Below the pieces are notes generated by a model, which worked only from the letters and a program-made list of their open reading frames with translations, did no database searches and was not told the DNA's origin. From NCBI RefSeq assembly GCF_000026045.1, contig NC_007426.1, positions 744,001 to 808,000 on the forward strand: 64,000 nucleotides of DNA. Reading direction: 5' to 3'. Position 1 is the stretch's first letter. Each line of letters starts with the position of its first letter. Of this stretch, positions 50,185 to 58,202 are shown piece by piece. The stretch is from Natronomonas pharaonis DSM 2160 (GTDB lineage: Archaea > Halobacteriota > Halobacteria > Halobacteriales > Haloarculaceae). Both the position numbers and the translations under genes were made by a program.

Positions 50185-51417
50185 ATGACTCCCCCCGTCA
50201 AGCGGCTCGCCGACTGGGACGGCGACCGGCTCGAACGGCTCGCCGAGGCGCACGGCACGCCGCTGTACGTGATGGACCACGACCGAATCCGGGCGAATTA
50301 CGCCCGCTTTTCGGAAGCGTTCGATTTTGCGCACGTGATGTACGCCGCAAAGGCCAACACCGGCCGGGCGGTCGTCCGGACGCTCTACGACGCTGGCGCG
50401 GACATCGAGTGTGCCGCCGCCGGCGAGCTTTATCGAGCGATTGAGGCGGGCGTCGCCCCCGAGGACCTCCAGTACACTGCGGTCAACCCGCCGGCTGGCG
50501 ACCTCGATTACGCCGTCGACCTCTGGGAAGATACCCCCGAACTGACGATTACCGCCGGCGCGGAGATGACGCTCGACCGTCTCGAAGCCCGCGGCTTCGA
50601 CGGCCGGCTCGCGCTCCGCGTCAACCCCGGCATCGGCACCGGCCACCACGAGAAGGTCGCGACCGGGAAGGACGCGAAGTTCGGCCTGCCCTATGAGGAA
50701 GTCGAGGCCGTCGCCGAAGCGGCCCGCGAGCGGTTCGACCTCGTCGGGCTACACGCTCACGTCGGCAGCGGCGTCCTTTCCGGCGACCTCGACGACCACG
50801 AGCGGGCGCTCCAGCGGGTCGCAGACCTCGCCGAGCGCGTCGGCGACCTCGAATTCGTCGACTTGGGCGGCGGGTTCGGCGTTCCCTATCGCCCCGATGA
50901 GGAGCCGCTCGATATCGAGGCGGCCGCCGAGATGGTTCGACGGGTGACCGCTGACCTCGATGCGACGGTCGCGCTCGAACCCGGCCGCTATCTCGTCGCC
51001 GATGCCGGCGCGCTTGTGACACGGGTTAATACCATCAAGGAGACACCAGAAACCCGCGTCGTTGGCGTCGACGCCGGCCTTACGTCAATGATTCGTCCGG
51101 CGATGTTCGATTCCTACCATCATATCCGTAACGTCACCGGCGGCGACCGGGAGCCGGTCGAATCCAGCGTCGGCGGCCCGCTCTGTACCAGCGCGGACGT
51201 GTTCTGTACCGACCGGCCGATTCCGCGGCCCGAGGCCGACGATCTGCTCGCTATCGGCAACGTGGGCGCATACGGTATCAATCTCGCCAGCCAGTTCCAC
51301 TCTCAGCCCCGCCCCGGCGAGGTCGCTATCGAGGGCGACAACGAACGGGTCACCCGTCGTCGAGAGACCTTCGAGGACCTGACGCGACTGGAAGACGAGG
51401 CCTCAGGTGCCGAGTAA
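50185..51417 (+). CDS. lysA: Diaminopimelate decarboxylase
   Basis: 410 residues. PLP lysine in VMYAAKANTGRAVVRTLYDA; LVGLHAHVGSGVLSGD; LEFVDLGGGFGVPY (phosphate binding); ALEPGRYLVADAGALV; GGPLCTSADVFCTDRPIP supplies the catalytic cysteine of the partner subunit; GAYGINLASQFHSQPRP. Last step of lysine synthesis. Stands alone here. Confidence 0.96.
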   Translation: MTPPVKRLADWDGDRLERLAEAHGTPLYVMDHDRIRANYARFSEAFDFAHVMYAAKANTGRAVVRTLYDAGADIECAAAGELYRAIEAGVAPEDLQYTAVNPPAGDLDYAVDLWEDTPELTITAGAEMTLDRLEARGFDGRLALRVNPGIGTGHHEKVATGKDAKFGLPYEEVEAVAEAARERFDLVGLHAHVGSGVLSGDLDDHERALQRVADLAERVGDLEFVDLGGGFGVPYRPDEEPLDIEAAAEMVRRVTADLDATVALEPGRYLVADAGALVTRVNTIKETPETRVVGVDAGLTSMIRPAMFDSYHHIRNVTGGDREPVESSVGGPLCTSADVFCTDRPIPRPEADDLLAIGNVGAYGINLASQFHSQPRPGEVAIEGDNERVTRRRETFEDLTRLEDEASGAE

Positions 51418-51469
51418 GGCGGGAGCGTAGCCCCTCCAACGCTGTCGTTGCTGCCTGCTGTCGCCGGGG

Positions 51470-52756
51470 CTAATACCAAGCACCCGAGCTGTCGCCGACG
51501 TAACAAACCGTGTCGACTCCGTCGCTGACCTGAACCTCGTGCAGCAACTCGCGGTTCTCGACATCGACAACCGGGATAGTCCCATCCGCGCCTGAAGGGG
51601 TGATATAGTAGTCGCCGCCGAGCTCCCCCGACCGGTGGAGATGGTGGCCGTCTTGGTCGATTTCGCCGACTTCAATGTGGCTTTCGACAGCATATTCGTC
51701 GACGTTGATGACCGTAGCCTCGTCAGCGGTCGTGTTCGTGACAATCGCATACAGTGTGTCGTCCTCTTCGAAGTAATCGAGGTCGTCGGGGCCACGACCC
51801 TCAAGAGTGACTGACCCGAGTATCTCGCTGTCGCGGTCGGTCGCGTCGACGAAGTAGACGGTGTCGTCGTCCCAGACGCCTAACATCTCGGTGTCGGGTG
51901 AGAGAGAGAGGCCGCCATTGATATCGAGCCGGCCGACCTCTTCGTACGTATCGGCGTCGAAATACGGCATATCGTCGCCTCCCGACCGCTCGAAGTAGAT
52001 GACCTCGCTTTCCGGGGCGTACATCAAATAATGGGTGCCGCCCGTTTCCCCGGTGCTAATCGAGTCGATTCGCTCGCGTGATTCGAGGTCGATAACGTGC
52101 CCGTACGAGTCGTCGGTGTTTGTTGCGAAGCCGATAGGCTGGAGGGCCTCATGGGTCAGAAGCTTCCCATGCCCGCCCTCTTCGAGTCCCGATTGGATGA
52201 CGTCCGTGACTTCAAGTGTCTCAGTATCGACGACGTAAAGTCGCCCCTCGCCATCAGCATGCGCCCATATCTCTCCTTCCACGGGGTTGTAGGCATGCGT
52301 AGGGCCGGCACCGATGTCGACCCACCCGAGGAACTCCCGATGCTTGAGGTCGATTGCACCGAGCTGGTTTCTGTCGGCCTCAACGATGAACAGCCGGCTG
52401 CGGTCATGGGTCAGGCGAGCATCGCCCCAGTCGGCACCAGCCAGATCCGGGTCAATCGAGTCGGTGAGGTCTTCGACGACCTCACCCGCTTCGGGAGCGA
52501 TTGCGACCGCCCGGTCAGGAGCGAACGCATACAGGAGCCCCTCGCTTCCGGGTTCGTCTCCGTTCTCGGCCCCCTCGTCGGTGTCACCATCACCATCGGC
52601 TCGTGCGGCTTTGTTTCCGCCGTCATCAGTACCGTCGCCGCTATCGCCCGTCTCCGGCGTTTCGGTTCCGTCATCATCCGAGCAGCCGGCAACGAGGACC
52701 GATCCGCTGCTTGCCAGTACAGTCAGTACCGTCCGTCTGCGAACAGTTCTTTCCAC
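51470..52756 (-). CDS. Beta-propeller lipoprotein (YVTN-like)
   Basis: 428 residues. Tat-type signal RRRTVLTVLASSGSVLVAGC, an acidic low-complexity linker (about 22-72), then a 350-residue domain of repeated strands such as RLYVVDTETLEVTDVI, GHVIDLESRERIDSIS, TVYFVDATDRDSEI and TVINVDEYAVESHI, consistent with a six- to seven-bladed propeller. No heme c motif (CxxCH). Extracellular binding or surface role; substrate unknown. A 15-bp perfect palindrome is 40 bp upstream. Confidence 0.87.
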   Translation of the reverse strand: MERTVRRRTVLTVLASSGSVLVAGCSDDDGTETPETGDSGDGTDDGGNKAARADGDGDTDEGAENGDEPGSEGLLYAFAPDRAVAIAPEAGEVVEDLTDSIDPDLAGADWGDARLTHDRSRLFIVEADRNQLGAIDLKHREFLGWVDIGAGPTHAYNPVEGEIWAHADGEGRLYVVDTETLEVTDVIQSGLEEGGHGKLLTHEALQPIGFATNTDDSYGHVIDLESRERIDSISTGETGGTHYLMYAPESEVIYFERSGGDDMPYFDADTYEEVGRLDINGGLSLSPDTEMLGVWDDDTVYFVDATDRDSEILGSVTLEGRGPDDLDYFEEDDTLYAIVTNTTADEATVINVDEYAVESHIEVGEIDQDGHHLHRSGELGGDYYITPSGADGTIPVVDVENRELLHEVQVSDGVDTVCYVGDSSGAWY

Positions 52757-52795
52757 GCAAGGTGATAGAAAACAACATCAAAAGGCAGTTCTGGC

Positions 52796-52810
52796 GCGTT
52801 CGACGAACGC
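52796..52810. promoter_or_regulatory. Perfect palindrome upstream of the propeller lipoprotein
   Basis: GCGTTCG-A-CGAACGC, 7-bp arms around one base, 40 bp before the ATG at 52756. It contains TTCG and CGAA in reverse order compared with the redox-island boxes, so it should be a different operator. Confidence 0.45.
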
Positions 52811-52823
52811 ATTAGAGACGAGT

Positions 52824-53369
52824 TCATCCATCGTACGTCGCGTCGGGCCAGCGTTCAAGCACTGCCTCAGACCACCACACCCCGTCGGCGTTGATATCGC
52901 CCAGCCATCGCCCAAAGCCGCCTTTGCCGCTCCGGGTCGTCTCGAAGGCATGCGGGAACCGTTCGTTGTACGCCGCCGTATCCTCCTCGCTGCGGAAAAC
53001 GAGCCGGTCGGCGTCCGACAGCAACTCCTCGACGAACTGTTTTTGCGCTCTCCCCCGTGCATACTCGTCGCTGTCTTCGGACACACCGAATATTTCGGCC
53101 GTATCGATGTCTGTCGGCCGAACCCGTATCTTCCGCTTCGTGTTGAGCCCAACGTCGACGATGAAATCCGCCGTGTCGCCGTCGATAATCTCGACGAGTG
53201 TCGCATCGTACAGGTTTTTGTCGTCCAGTACAACCTCTCCGTCGGCTTGAATAGTCGCCCCCGAGACACCGCTGGCCGTCCGCTGTGCCAAAACACCCGC
53301 TGTGACGCCGCCGACGGCCGTCGCTCCGACGGCGGCCAACAGTGTCCGGCGCGTATATCCGTCTGTCAT
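52824..53369 (-). CDS. Tat-exported thermonuclease-like nuclease
   Basis: 181 residues from the ATG at 53369. Signal YTRRTLLAAVGATAVGG. SNase fold: LVEIIDGDTADFIVDVGLN, then IRVRPTDIDTAEIFG keeps the Arg, Asp, Thr and Glu of the active site; ARGRAQKQFVEELL and FGRWLGDINADG supply the second arginine. Probably a secreted or surface nuclease for degrading DNA or RNA outside. Confidence 0.87.
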   Translation of the reverse strand: MTDGYTRRTLLAAVGATAVGGVTAGVLAQRTASGVSGATIQADGEVVLDDKNLYDATLVEIIDGDTADFIVDVGLNTKRKIRVRPTDIDTAEIFGVSEDSDEYARGRAQKQFVEELLSDADRLVFRSEEDTAAYNERFPHAFETTRSGKGGFGRWLGDINADGVWWSEAVLERWPDATYDG

Positions 53370-53464
53370 GGTTGAGTCCCGCCGCTGCGGTTGGATTACA
53401 TCTCGGGTGCTGGCGTGATGTAGCTTCGTGTGCTGGTATGCGAAGGCGTCCTCTCCACCGGCCG

Positions 53465-53998
53465 TCAGTCGCCGGCTACGTCCGTCGAAAGCGGCGGCGA
53501 CACCCACACCACGTCGCCTTCGTGCCGGAGCTGGAAGACCAGTTCTCCCTCTCCGCTTTCCCCGCCGCTGACCGTTATCTCGTCGCCCGCAACCGACACC
53601 GAAAGCAACTCCTCCGGTGTCGCTTCGGTCCGGCCGACCGACACCGCGTATGGTTCGCCCTCCCCGATGTCGATGGTCCCGCCGCCGTCGGCGTTGAACT
53701 GCGCCTGGAGCGTCCGGCTGTCACCGGCCGGAATCTCCAGCGGGCCGAAATGCCAGTGGCTGAACTCGGGGCCGTGCCAGTGGACGGTTGCGACGCGTTC
53801 GTCCGTTCCGGGCTCGTACAGTTCCAGCGGGAAGGCCGAACTCAACGCCCGGTCGCCGACAGCAAGCCCGGGGTCGATGTCAGTGTCTTCTTCATCCTCC
53901 GAGTCGCCCTCCTCGCCGTCGGTACACCCGGCTGCTACTCCCGCTCCCGCGGCCGCAAGCCCGCTTACAAGCTGGCGTCTGGACAGCTTTCGAGTCAT
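53465..53998 (-). CDS. Tat lipoprotein of unknown function
   Basis: 177 residues. SRRQLVSGLAAAGAGVAAGC is a twin-arginine lipobox signal; acidic linker; then a beta-rich domain (ATVHWHGPEFSHWHFGPLEI, TLQAQFNADGGGTIDIGEGE, EGELVFQLRHEGDVVWVSPP). The HWHGPEFSHWH segment could bind a metal. Overlaps the upstream iron-transport-like gene (ATGA), so the two are co-translated partners. Confidence 0.85.
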   Translation of the reverse strand: MTRKLSRRQLVSGLAAAGAGVAAGCTDGEEGDSEDEEDTDIDPGLAVGDRALSSAFPLELYEPGTDERVATVHWHGPEFSHWHFGPLEIPAGDSRTLQAQFNADGGGTIDIGEGEPYAVSVGRTEATPEELLSVSVAGDEITVSGGESGEGELVFQLRHEGDVVWVSPPLSTDVAGD

Positions 53999-55314
53999 CG
54001 GTCCGGCACCTCCACGGGCATCGACGGCATGTCGAGGAACGCGGTCTCGTAGCCGGCGTGTCGGGCGACCTGCGGCGGGGTTTCGACGACGAGGTCGAAG
54101 GCGTCGCCGGCCGTGAGGTCGGCAGACGCCCCGTAGTGGAGGCCGACCTCGCTGTCGAGCGTCTGTTCGAGGTCGGTGGTGACGGTTCCGCGTACTGACA
54201 GTGCCATGTCGGCGAGCGGGACCCGATTGTAGGGCGTCCGCGGCGAGACAAGGAGATAGCCGCCGCCGCTGTCGGCCAACCGGTGGTTCTCAGCGTACCG
54301 GACAACGAATCGGGCATCGCCGCTTTCGTGAACGCCGAGGTCCAGCCCCGGATACTCCTCGGCGCGTGGGAGGGCTGAAAACGGCATCTCGTGGTGGTCG
54401 TGTTCGCCGTGGTCGCCGTTGTGGTCGCTGTGGTCGCCGTTGTGGTCGCTGTGGTCGCCGTTGTGGTCGCTGTGGTCGCCGTTGTGGTCGCTGTGGTCGC
54501 CGTTGTGGTCGCTGTGGTCGCCGTTGTGGTCGCTGTGGTCGCCGTTGTGGTCGCTGTGGTCGCCGTTGTGGTCGCTGTGGTCGCCGTTGTGGTCACCACC
54601 ATCGCCGTGGTCGTGTTCGCCGTGGTCGCTGCGGTCCGGCTCCCCCATCGGCTCCAACGCGCCGCGTTCGCCCCAGCGGTCCGCATCGACGAACGTGGTG
54701 CCCTCGACGAGTTCTTCTCTAACCGCGTCATCGTAATCGAACTCGAAGGTTGCCGTCGCTGATTCCATAAACCGGCCGTCGAAGTCGCCGGTTGTCCTGA
54801 CGCCCGCCGGGTTGACATCGACCTCGACGGTGTAGGTACCGGGCTCCTGTATCGGGATGTTGTCGCCGAAGTGAAAGCCCATCGTCTGGGAAATCATCGG
54901 CCACGGCGCGCGCTGGTCGATGCGGTTTTCGTCCCGGTAGATTCGCATCTCTCCGCCGGTATCGACCGGCAGTACTTGACCGGTCTCGGCATCCCACGGG
55001 GTAACCATTACGTGAAGACCGGGGTCGCTTGCGTCGACCCGCTCGGTTTCGCTGCCGGTGACGAGCCAGAACTCGTGGGCGAACGCCACCATCGGCGAGA
55101 GCCGGTACGGCCCGGCCTCGGCGACCGGGAGGTGGACCATCGCCTCCCGATGAGTCGGCATGTACACTGCATCTGGCTTTGCGTCGGGCTGGGGGCGTCC
55201 TGACGCTCCCTGGCCGTCGACTGCGGCCGGTGGCTCGGCGTCGTCCGGCCCGAGGCAGCCGGCCGCTGCGACGAGCGCGCCGGCAGCGAGAAACTGTCGC
55301 CGGTTCATTGGCAC
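53995..55314 (-). CDS. Iron-transport-like Tat lipoprotein with His-rich tandem repeat
   Basis: 439 residues. Signal NRRQFLAAGALVAAAGC; Tp34/P19-like domain (about 45-210): MPTHREAMVHLPVAEAGPYR, FAHEFWLVTGSETERVD, then MGFHFGDNIPIQEPGTYTVE. About 235-315 is a repeat region of nine DHNGDH units flanked by GEHDH, then a second beta-rich domain to the end. The repeat is expected to bind divalent metals. Likely a periplasmic-side metal (iron) carrier working with the lipoprotein encoded next; no permease is adjacent. Confidence 0.88.
   Translation of the reverse strand: MPMNRRQFLAAGALVAAAGCLGPDDAEPPAAVDGQGASGRPQPDAKPDAVYMPTHREAMVHLPVAEAGPYRLSPMVAFAHEFWLVTGSETERVDASDPGLHVMVTPWDAETGQVLPVDTGGEMRIYRDENRIDQRAPWPMISQTMGFHFGDNIPIQEPGTYTVEVDVNPAGVRTTGDFDGRFMESATATFEFDYDDAVREELVEGTTFVDADRWGERGALEPMGEPDRSDHGEHDHGDGGDHNGDHSDHNGDHSDHNGDHSDHNGDHSDHNGDHSDHNGDHSDHNGDHSDHNGDHSDHNGDHGEHDHHEMPFSALPRAEEYPGLDLGVHESGDARFVVRYAENHRLADSGGGYLLVSPRTPYNRVPLADMALSVRGTVTTDLEQTLDSEVGLHYGASADLTAGDAFDLVVETPPQVARHAGYETAFLDMPSMPVEVPDR
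54406..54594. repeat. 21-bp tandem repeat, about nine copies, coding
   Basis: GTGGTCGCTGTGGTCGCCGTT repeats nearly without change from about 54421 to 54588 (eight full units, a ninth diverged at the left end). On the minus strand it encodes the seven-residue unit S-D-H-N-G-D-H. Near identity at the third codon positions points to recent expansion by slippage or recombination. Confidence 0.95.
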
Positions 55315-55401
55315 ACGTTTCGTGCTCGCCCCGCATAGGTCGCGTGGTGTGCCCGTCGAAGCGGCTGCTCTGTCCCACAGGCTGTTCCGACGTGGGGTGA
55401 A

Positions 55402-55620
55402 CTACCCCACCCTGTTCGCGCTGATGCGCTCGCTGAGGGTGGGGTCGTCCGAGAGACGGAGTCTCTCGTGATCACGAAAGACGTAGTCTTTCGAACGACT
55501 TCCTGGTTCCGCGACACGCTTTTTCACGGATGCTCGGCTGACGCCGACCATCCGCGCAGGGAGCGCAGTCTCCACAGGCGTGAATTCGGAGTGACCCACT
55601 CCTACTCGGTGGTGATGGCG
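55402..55620 (-). pseudogene. TnpB C-terminal remnant of an IS1341-type element
   Basis: Minus-strand frame STPVETALPARMVGVSRAS...VKKRVAEPGSRS resembles the C-terminus of haloarchaeal TnpB proteins, followed by a tail broken up by hairpin sequences and ending at TAG (55402-55404). A 10-bp hairpin ACCCCACCCT/AGGGTGGGGT (55404-55445) adjoins the stop, as in the other remnant at 43.4 kb. No catalytic part of tnpB is left. Confidence 0.65.
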
Positions 55621-55958
55621 AGATTCATCTCGACCGTCCTTTTTGCCGGACTCTAAGCCGAGACGATGAGTAGCTACCATCACACTTCCAGTCTTCGACT
55701 GGCAGTGTTGTAAATACCCGGCACAGAGTGAAAGTAAAACGAAGACGGCGTGGACGAATCGCAGAGCGATTCGTTCGCACACCAGAAATCTCCGATTTCT
55801 GGGGACGTCCTCAGAAACGTAGTTTCTGATGGGCTGCACGAGAGCTTGCTCTCGTGAACGCTGTATCCCCTCCCTACTGCGTCCTCAGAACGCAAAGCGT
55901 TCTGATGTGCAAACGAGAGCTCCGCTCTCGTTAACGCTCCTTGTCCGCTTGCGCGGAC
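55450..55958. repeat. Array of about ten short hairpins in a non-coding tract
   Basis: Perfect stems of 6-9 bp with 2-4 base loops at 55450-55468, 55475-55493, 55688-55702, 55754-55774, 55782-55802, 55811-55829, 55837-55856, 55885-55905, 55912-55932 and 55943-55958, plus a perfect 12-bp palindrome TCGTGATCACGA at 55466-55477. Arms differ between units (for example TCAGAAAC-GTA-GTTTCTGA and AACGAGAGC-TCC-GCTCTCGTT), so they are not copies of one sequence. The 704-bp gap 55315-56018 has no other gene. Confidence 0.85.
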
Positions 55959-56018
55959 TGCGGTGCTCGTTGAGGAAGGGGGCTTAGCGCCTGCAATCAG
56001 CTAAAACGTGGATATCGC

Positions 56019-57407
56019 TTAGTTGTCGAGCTCGTCGACCAGTTCCGCCCCGATACCGGTGTAGCCGGCCGGCGAGAGCGCTCGTAGCTCCGCTTTGACC
56101 GACTCGTCGACATCGAGGTCGTCGAACAGCTCTCGGAAGTCCGCCAGTGTCGCCCGCTGGCCGCGTGTCAGCGCCTTGATGCGCTCGTAGGCCTCGGTGT
56201 CGCCCTCGCGGCGCAGGATGGTCTGTACGGCTTCCCCGATGACCTCGGGGTTGTCATCGAGCGATTCCTGCATGACCGCCTCGTTCGGCGTTACCTTCGA
56301 GAGACCGCGTTGGGTCTTCTCGTAGGCGATGAGACAGTAGGCGAACGCCGAGCCGATGTTCCGCTTGACAGTCGAATCCGAGAGGTCCCGCTGGAGGCGC
56401 GAGGTCGTCACGTAGTCGGCGAGGAACGTCAAATCCGAGTTGGCCTTCGTCAGGTTCCCTTCGCTGTTTTCGAAGTCGATGGGGTTGACCTTATGCGGCA
56501 TCGTCGAGGAGCCGGTTTCGCCAGCGACGGATTTCTGGCCGAGATAGCGGTCGGAAACGTAGAGCCACATATCCAAATCGAGGTCCCGAAGCACGTTGTT
56601 AACGCCGCGAAGGGCGTCGAAGACCGCCGCTAGGTCATCGCAGGGGTTGACCTGCGTCGAGAGCGCTCGCCATTCCAGTCCAAGCGACTCGACGAACGAC
56701 CGCGAGACGGCCTGCCAATCGACATCCGGGTAGGCAGCCTCGTGGGCGGCGTAGGTGCCAGACGCGCCGGCAAGCTTTCCGGTAATCCCGTCGGCGGCGG
56801 CCTCCAGCCGGCCGAGCGCCTGCCCGAGCCGGGCGGCGTAGACGGCCAGCTCCTTGCCGTAGGTCGTCGGCGTCGCCGGCTGGCCGTGGGTTCGGGCCAA
56901 CATTGGCACGTCACGGTGCTCGCGAGCGCTGTCGGCGAGAGCGTCCCGTATCGACCGGATTTCGGGCACCAACACGTCCTCGACGGCCGGCTTGACGAGC
57001 AGCCGGTGGGCGAGGTTGTTCACGTCCTCGCTTGTGAGCCCGAAGTGGACCCACGGCCCCTGTTCGTCCTCGTCGGGCAGGTACATTCGGATGAAGTACT
57101 CGATGGCCTTGACATCGTGGTTCGTGGCTTCGTAGTCGCCGTAGCCCGACGTTTCGAGCTGTTTGATTACATCGGCATCCTCGGCGTCGAACTCCCGGTA
57201 GCAGTCCCGCAGGTTCTCGCGGGTCGTCTCCGTGAGCGACAGCGGTGTCGCATCGAGGTCGGCGAGCGCGATGAGGTACTCGACCTCGACCTCGACGCGG
57301 GCACACATCAGTGCGGCCTCGCTGGCGTAGTCGGTGAGCGGTTCGGTGTATCGGGCGTAGCGGCCGTCAAGCGGCGAGACGGCGTACAGCGGACCCCGTT
57401 CGGTCAT
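56019..57407 (-). CDS. purB: Adenylosuccinate lyase
   Basis: 462 residues from the ATG at 57407; upstream open frame ignored. YAVSPLDGRYARYTEPLTDY at the N-terminus, HFGLTSEDVNNLAHRLLV, MLARTHGQPATPTTYGKELA and the fumarase-family signature GSSTMPHKVNPIDFEN. Works at two steps of purine synthesis. Located near the PurN-AICAR transformylase gene, in a purine neighbourhood. Confidence 0.97.
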   Translation of the reverse strand: MTERGPLYAVSPLDGRYARYTEPLTDYASEAALMCARVEVEVEYLIALADLDATPLSLTETTRENLRDCYREFDAEDADVIKQLETSGYGDYEATNHDVKAIEYFIRMYLPDEDEQGPWVHFGLTSEDVNNLAHRLLVKPAVEDVLVPEIRSIRDALADSAREHRDVPMLARTHGQPATPTTYGKELAVYAARLGQALGRLEAAADGITGKLAGASGTYAAHEAAYPDVDWQAVSRSFVESLGLEWRALSTQVNPCDDLAAVFDALRGVNNVLRDLDLDMWLYVSDRYLGQKSVAGETGSSTMPHKVNPIDFENSEGNLTKANSDLTFLADYVTTSRLQRDLSDSTVKRNIGSAFAYCLIAYEKTQRGLSKVTPNEAVMQESLDDNPEVIGEAVQTILRREGDTEAYERIKALTRGQRATLADFRELFDDLDVDESVKAELRALSPAGYTGIGAELVDELDN

Positions 57408-57518
57408 ACTCGTGCCTGCGACGACGCGCTGAAAAAGGGTGTCGGTCCCCCGGTCAGACGCGTCGGTGAAGGCACAAAGGGCCACACCTAACCCGACGGG
57501 CCGCCTGCCGCCGACCGT

Positions 57519-58046
57519 ATGGACGCAGCCACCGTCGAAACGTATCTGGACAGCTACGCCGAAACGCAGGGCGTACTCCCCGAGCGGCTCGAATCGTTCG
57601 GTGAGCGATACCGCGAGCAAGGCTATCTCACCCGCGACCAACTCTACGACATCGCCTACGAGTCGTCGACGCGGAGCGCCTACCACGTCGAGTCGAACCC
57701 GGAAGACCGGTGTCGGGAGGTCACCCGCAATGTACGCGCCGTCGACGGCGACTTCTCGAAGATACAGCTTCTCTCGGGGCTTTCAGGCTTCAAAGCCCCG
57801 ACCGCCTCGTGTGTGCTGACCGCCCTCGACTCGACGACCCATGCCGTCGTTGACACTCGGGTGTGGGCCTCTCTGGAGCGATTCGATTATCTGGAGGGTC
57901 GAAAGGAGAGCTTCGACGCGGCCGACTACGTGCGAATGATCGAGCCGATTCGGACCATCGCTGCCAAGACGGGCTACAGCACGGCTGACGTCGGCTACGC
58001 GCTGTTTGCCTACGACGCCGAGCATCGCGAGGGAACGCTTCACTGA
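57519..58046 (+). CDS. HhH DNA-glycosylase-like hypothetical protein
   Basis: 175 residues. Helical throughout; LLSGLSGFKAPTASCVLTAL resembles a helix-hairpin-helix segment, followed by TTHAVVDTRVWASLERFDYL where the Asp of VVDTRVW sits like the catalytic Asp of HhH-GPD enzymes. Length is short for a glycosylase and no Fe-S cysteines are present. A link to base-excision repair is a guess. Confidence 0.78.
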   Translation: MDAATVETYLDSYAETQGVLPERLESFGERYREQGYLTRDQLYDIAYESSTRSAYHVESNPEDRCREVTRNVRAVDGDFSKIQLLSGLSGFKAPTASCVLTALDSTTHAVVDTRVWASLERFDYLEGRKESFDAADYVRMIEPIRTIAAKTGYSTADVGYALFAYDAEHREGTLH

Positions 58047-58202
58047 CGAACTCCAACAGGACACTCGGTCGACAACTGATAGCCACGAATATGCATACTA
58101 TCTTGATAGCATCCCGATTGACTGCCCAATATATCCGTCTTCGTGCATAGATTGCCGTCGCTAACCGCAACTACTTTTGCCACGGAGCGGCCCCTTCGGC
58201 GT

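Noticed and set aside
54406..54594. Possible CRISPR array
   Set aside because: The repeat is a 21-bp head-to-tail unit without spacers and is in frame within a lipoprotein gene.
55450..55958. Possible CRISPR array or tRNA cluster in the hairpin tract
   Set aside because: The hairpin arms differ from each other, spacing is irregular and no cloverleaf or direct repeat could be found.
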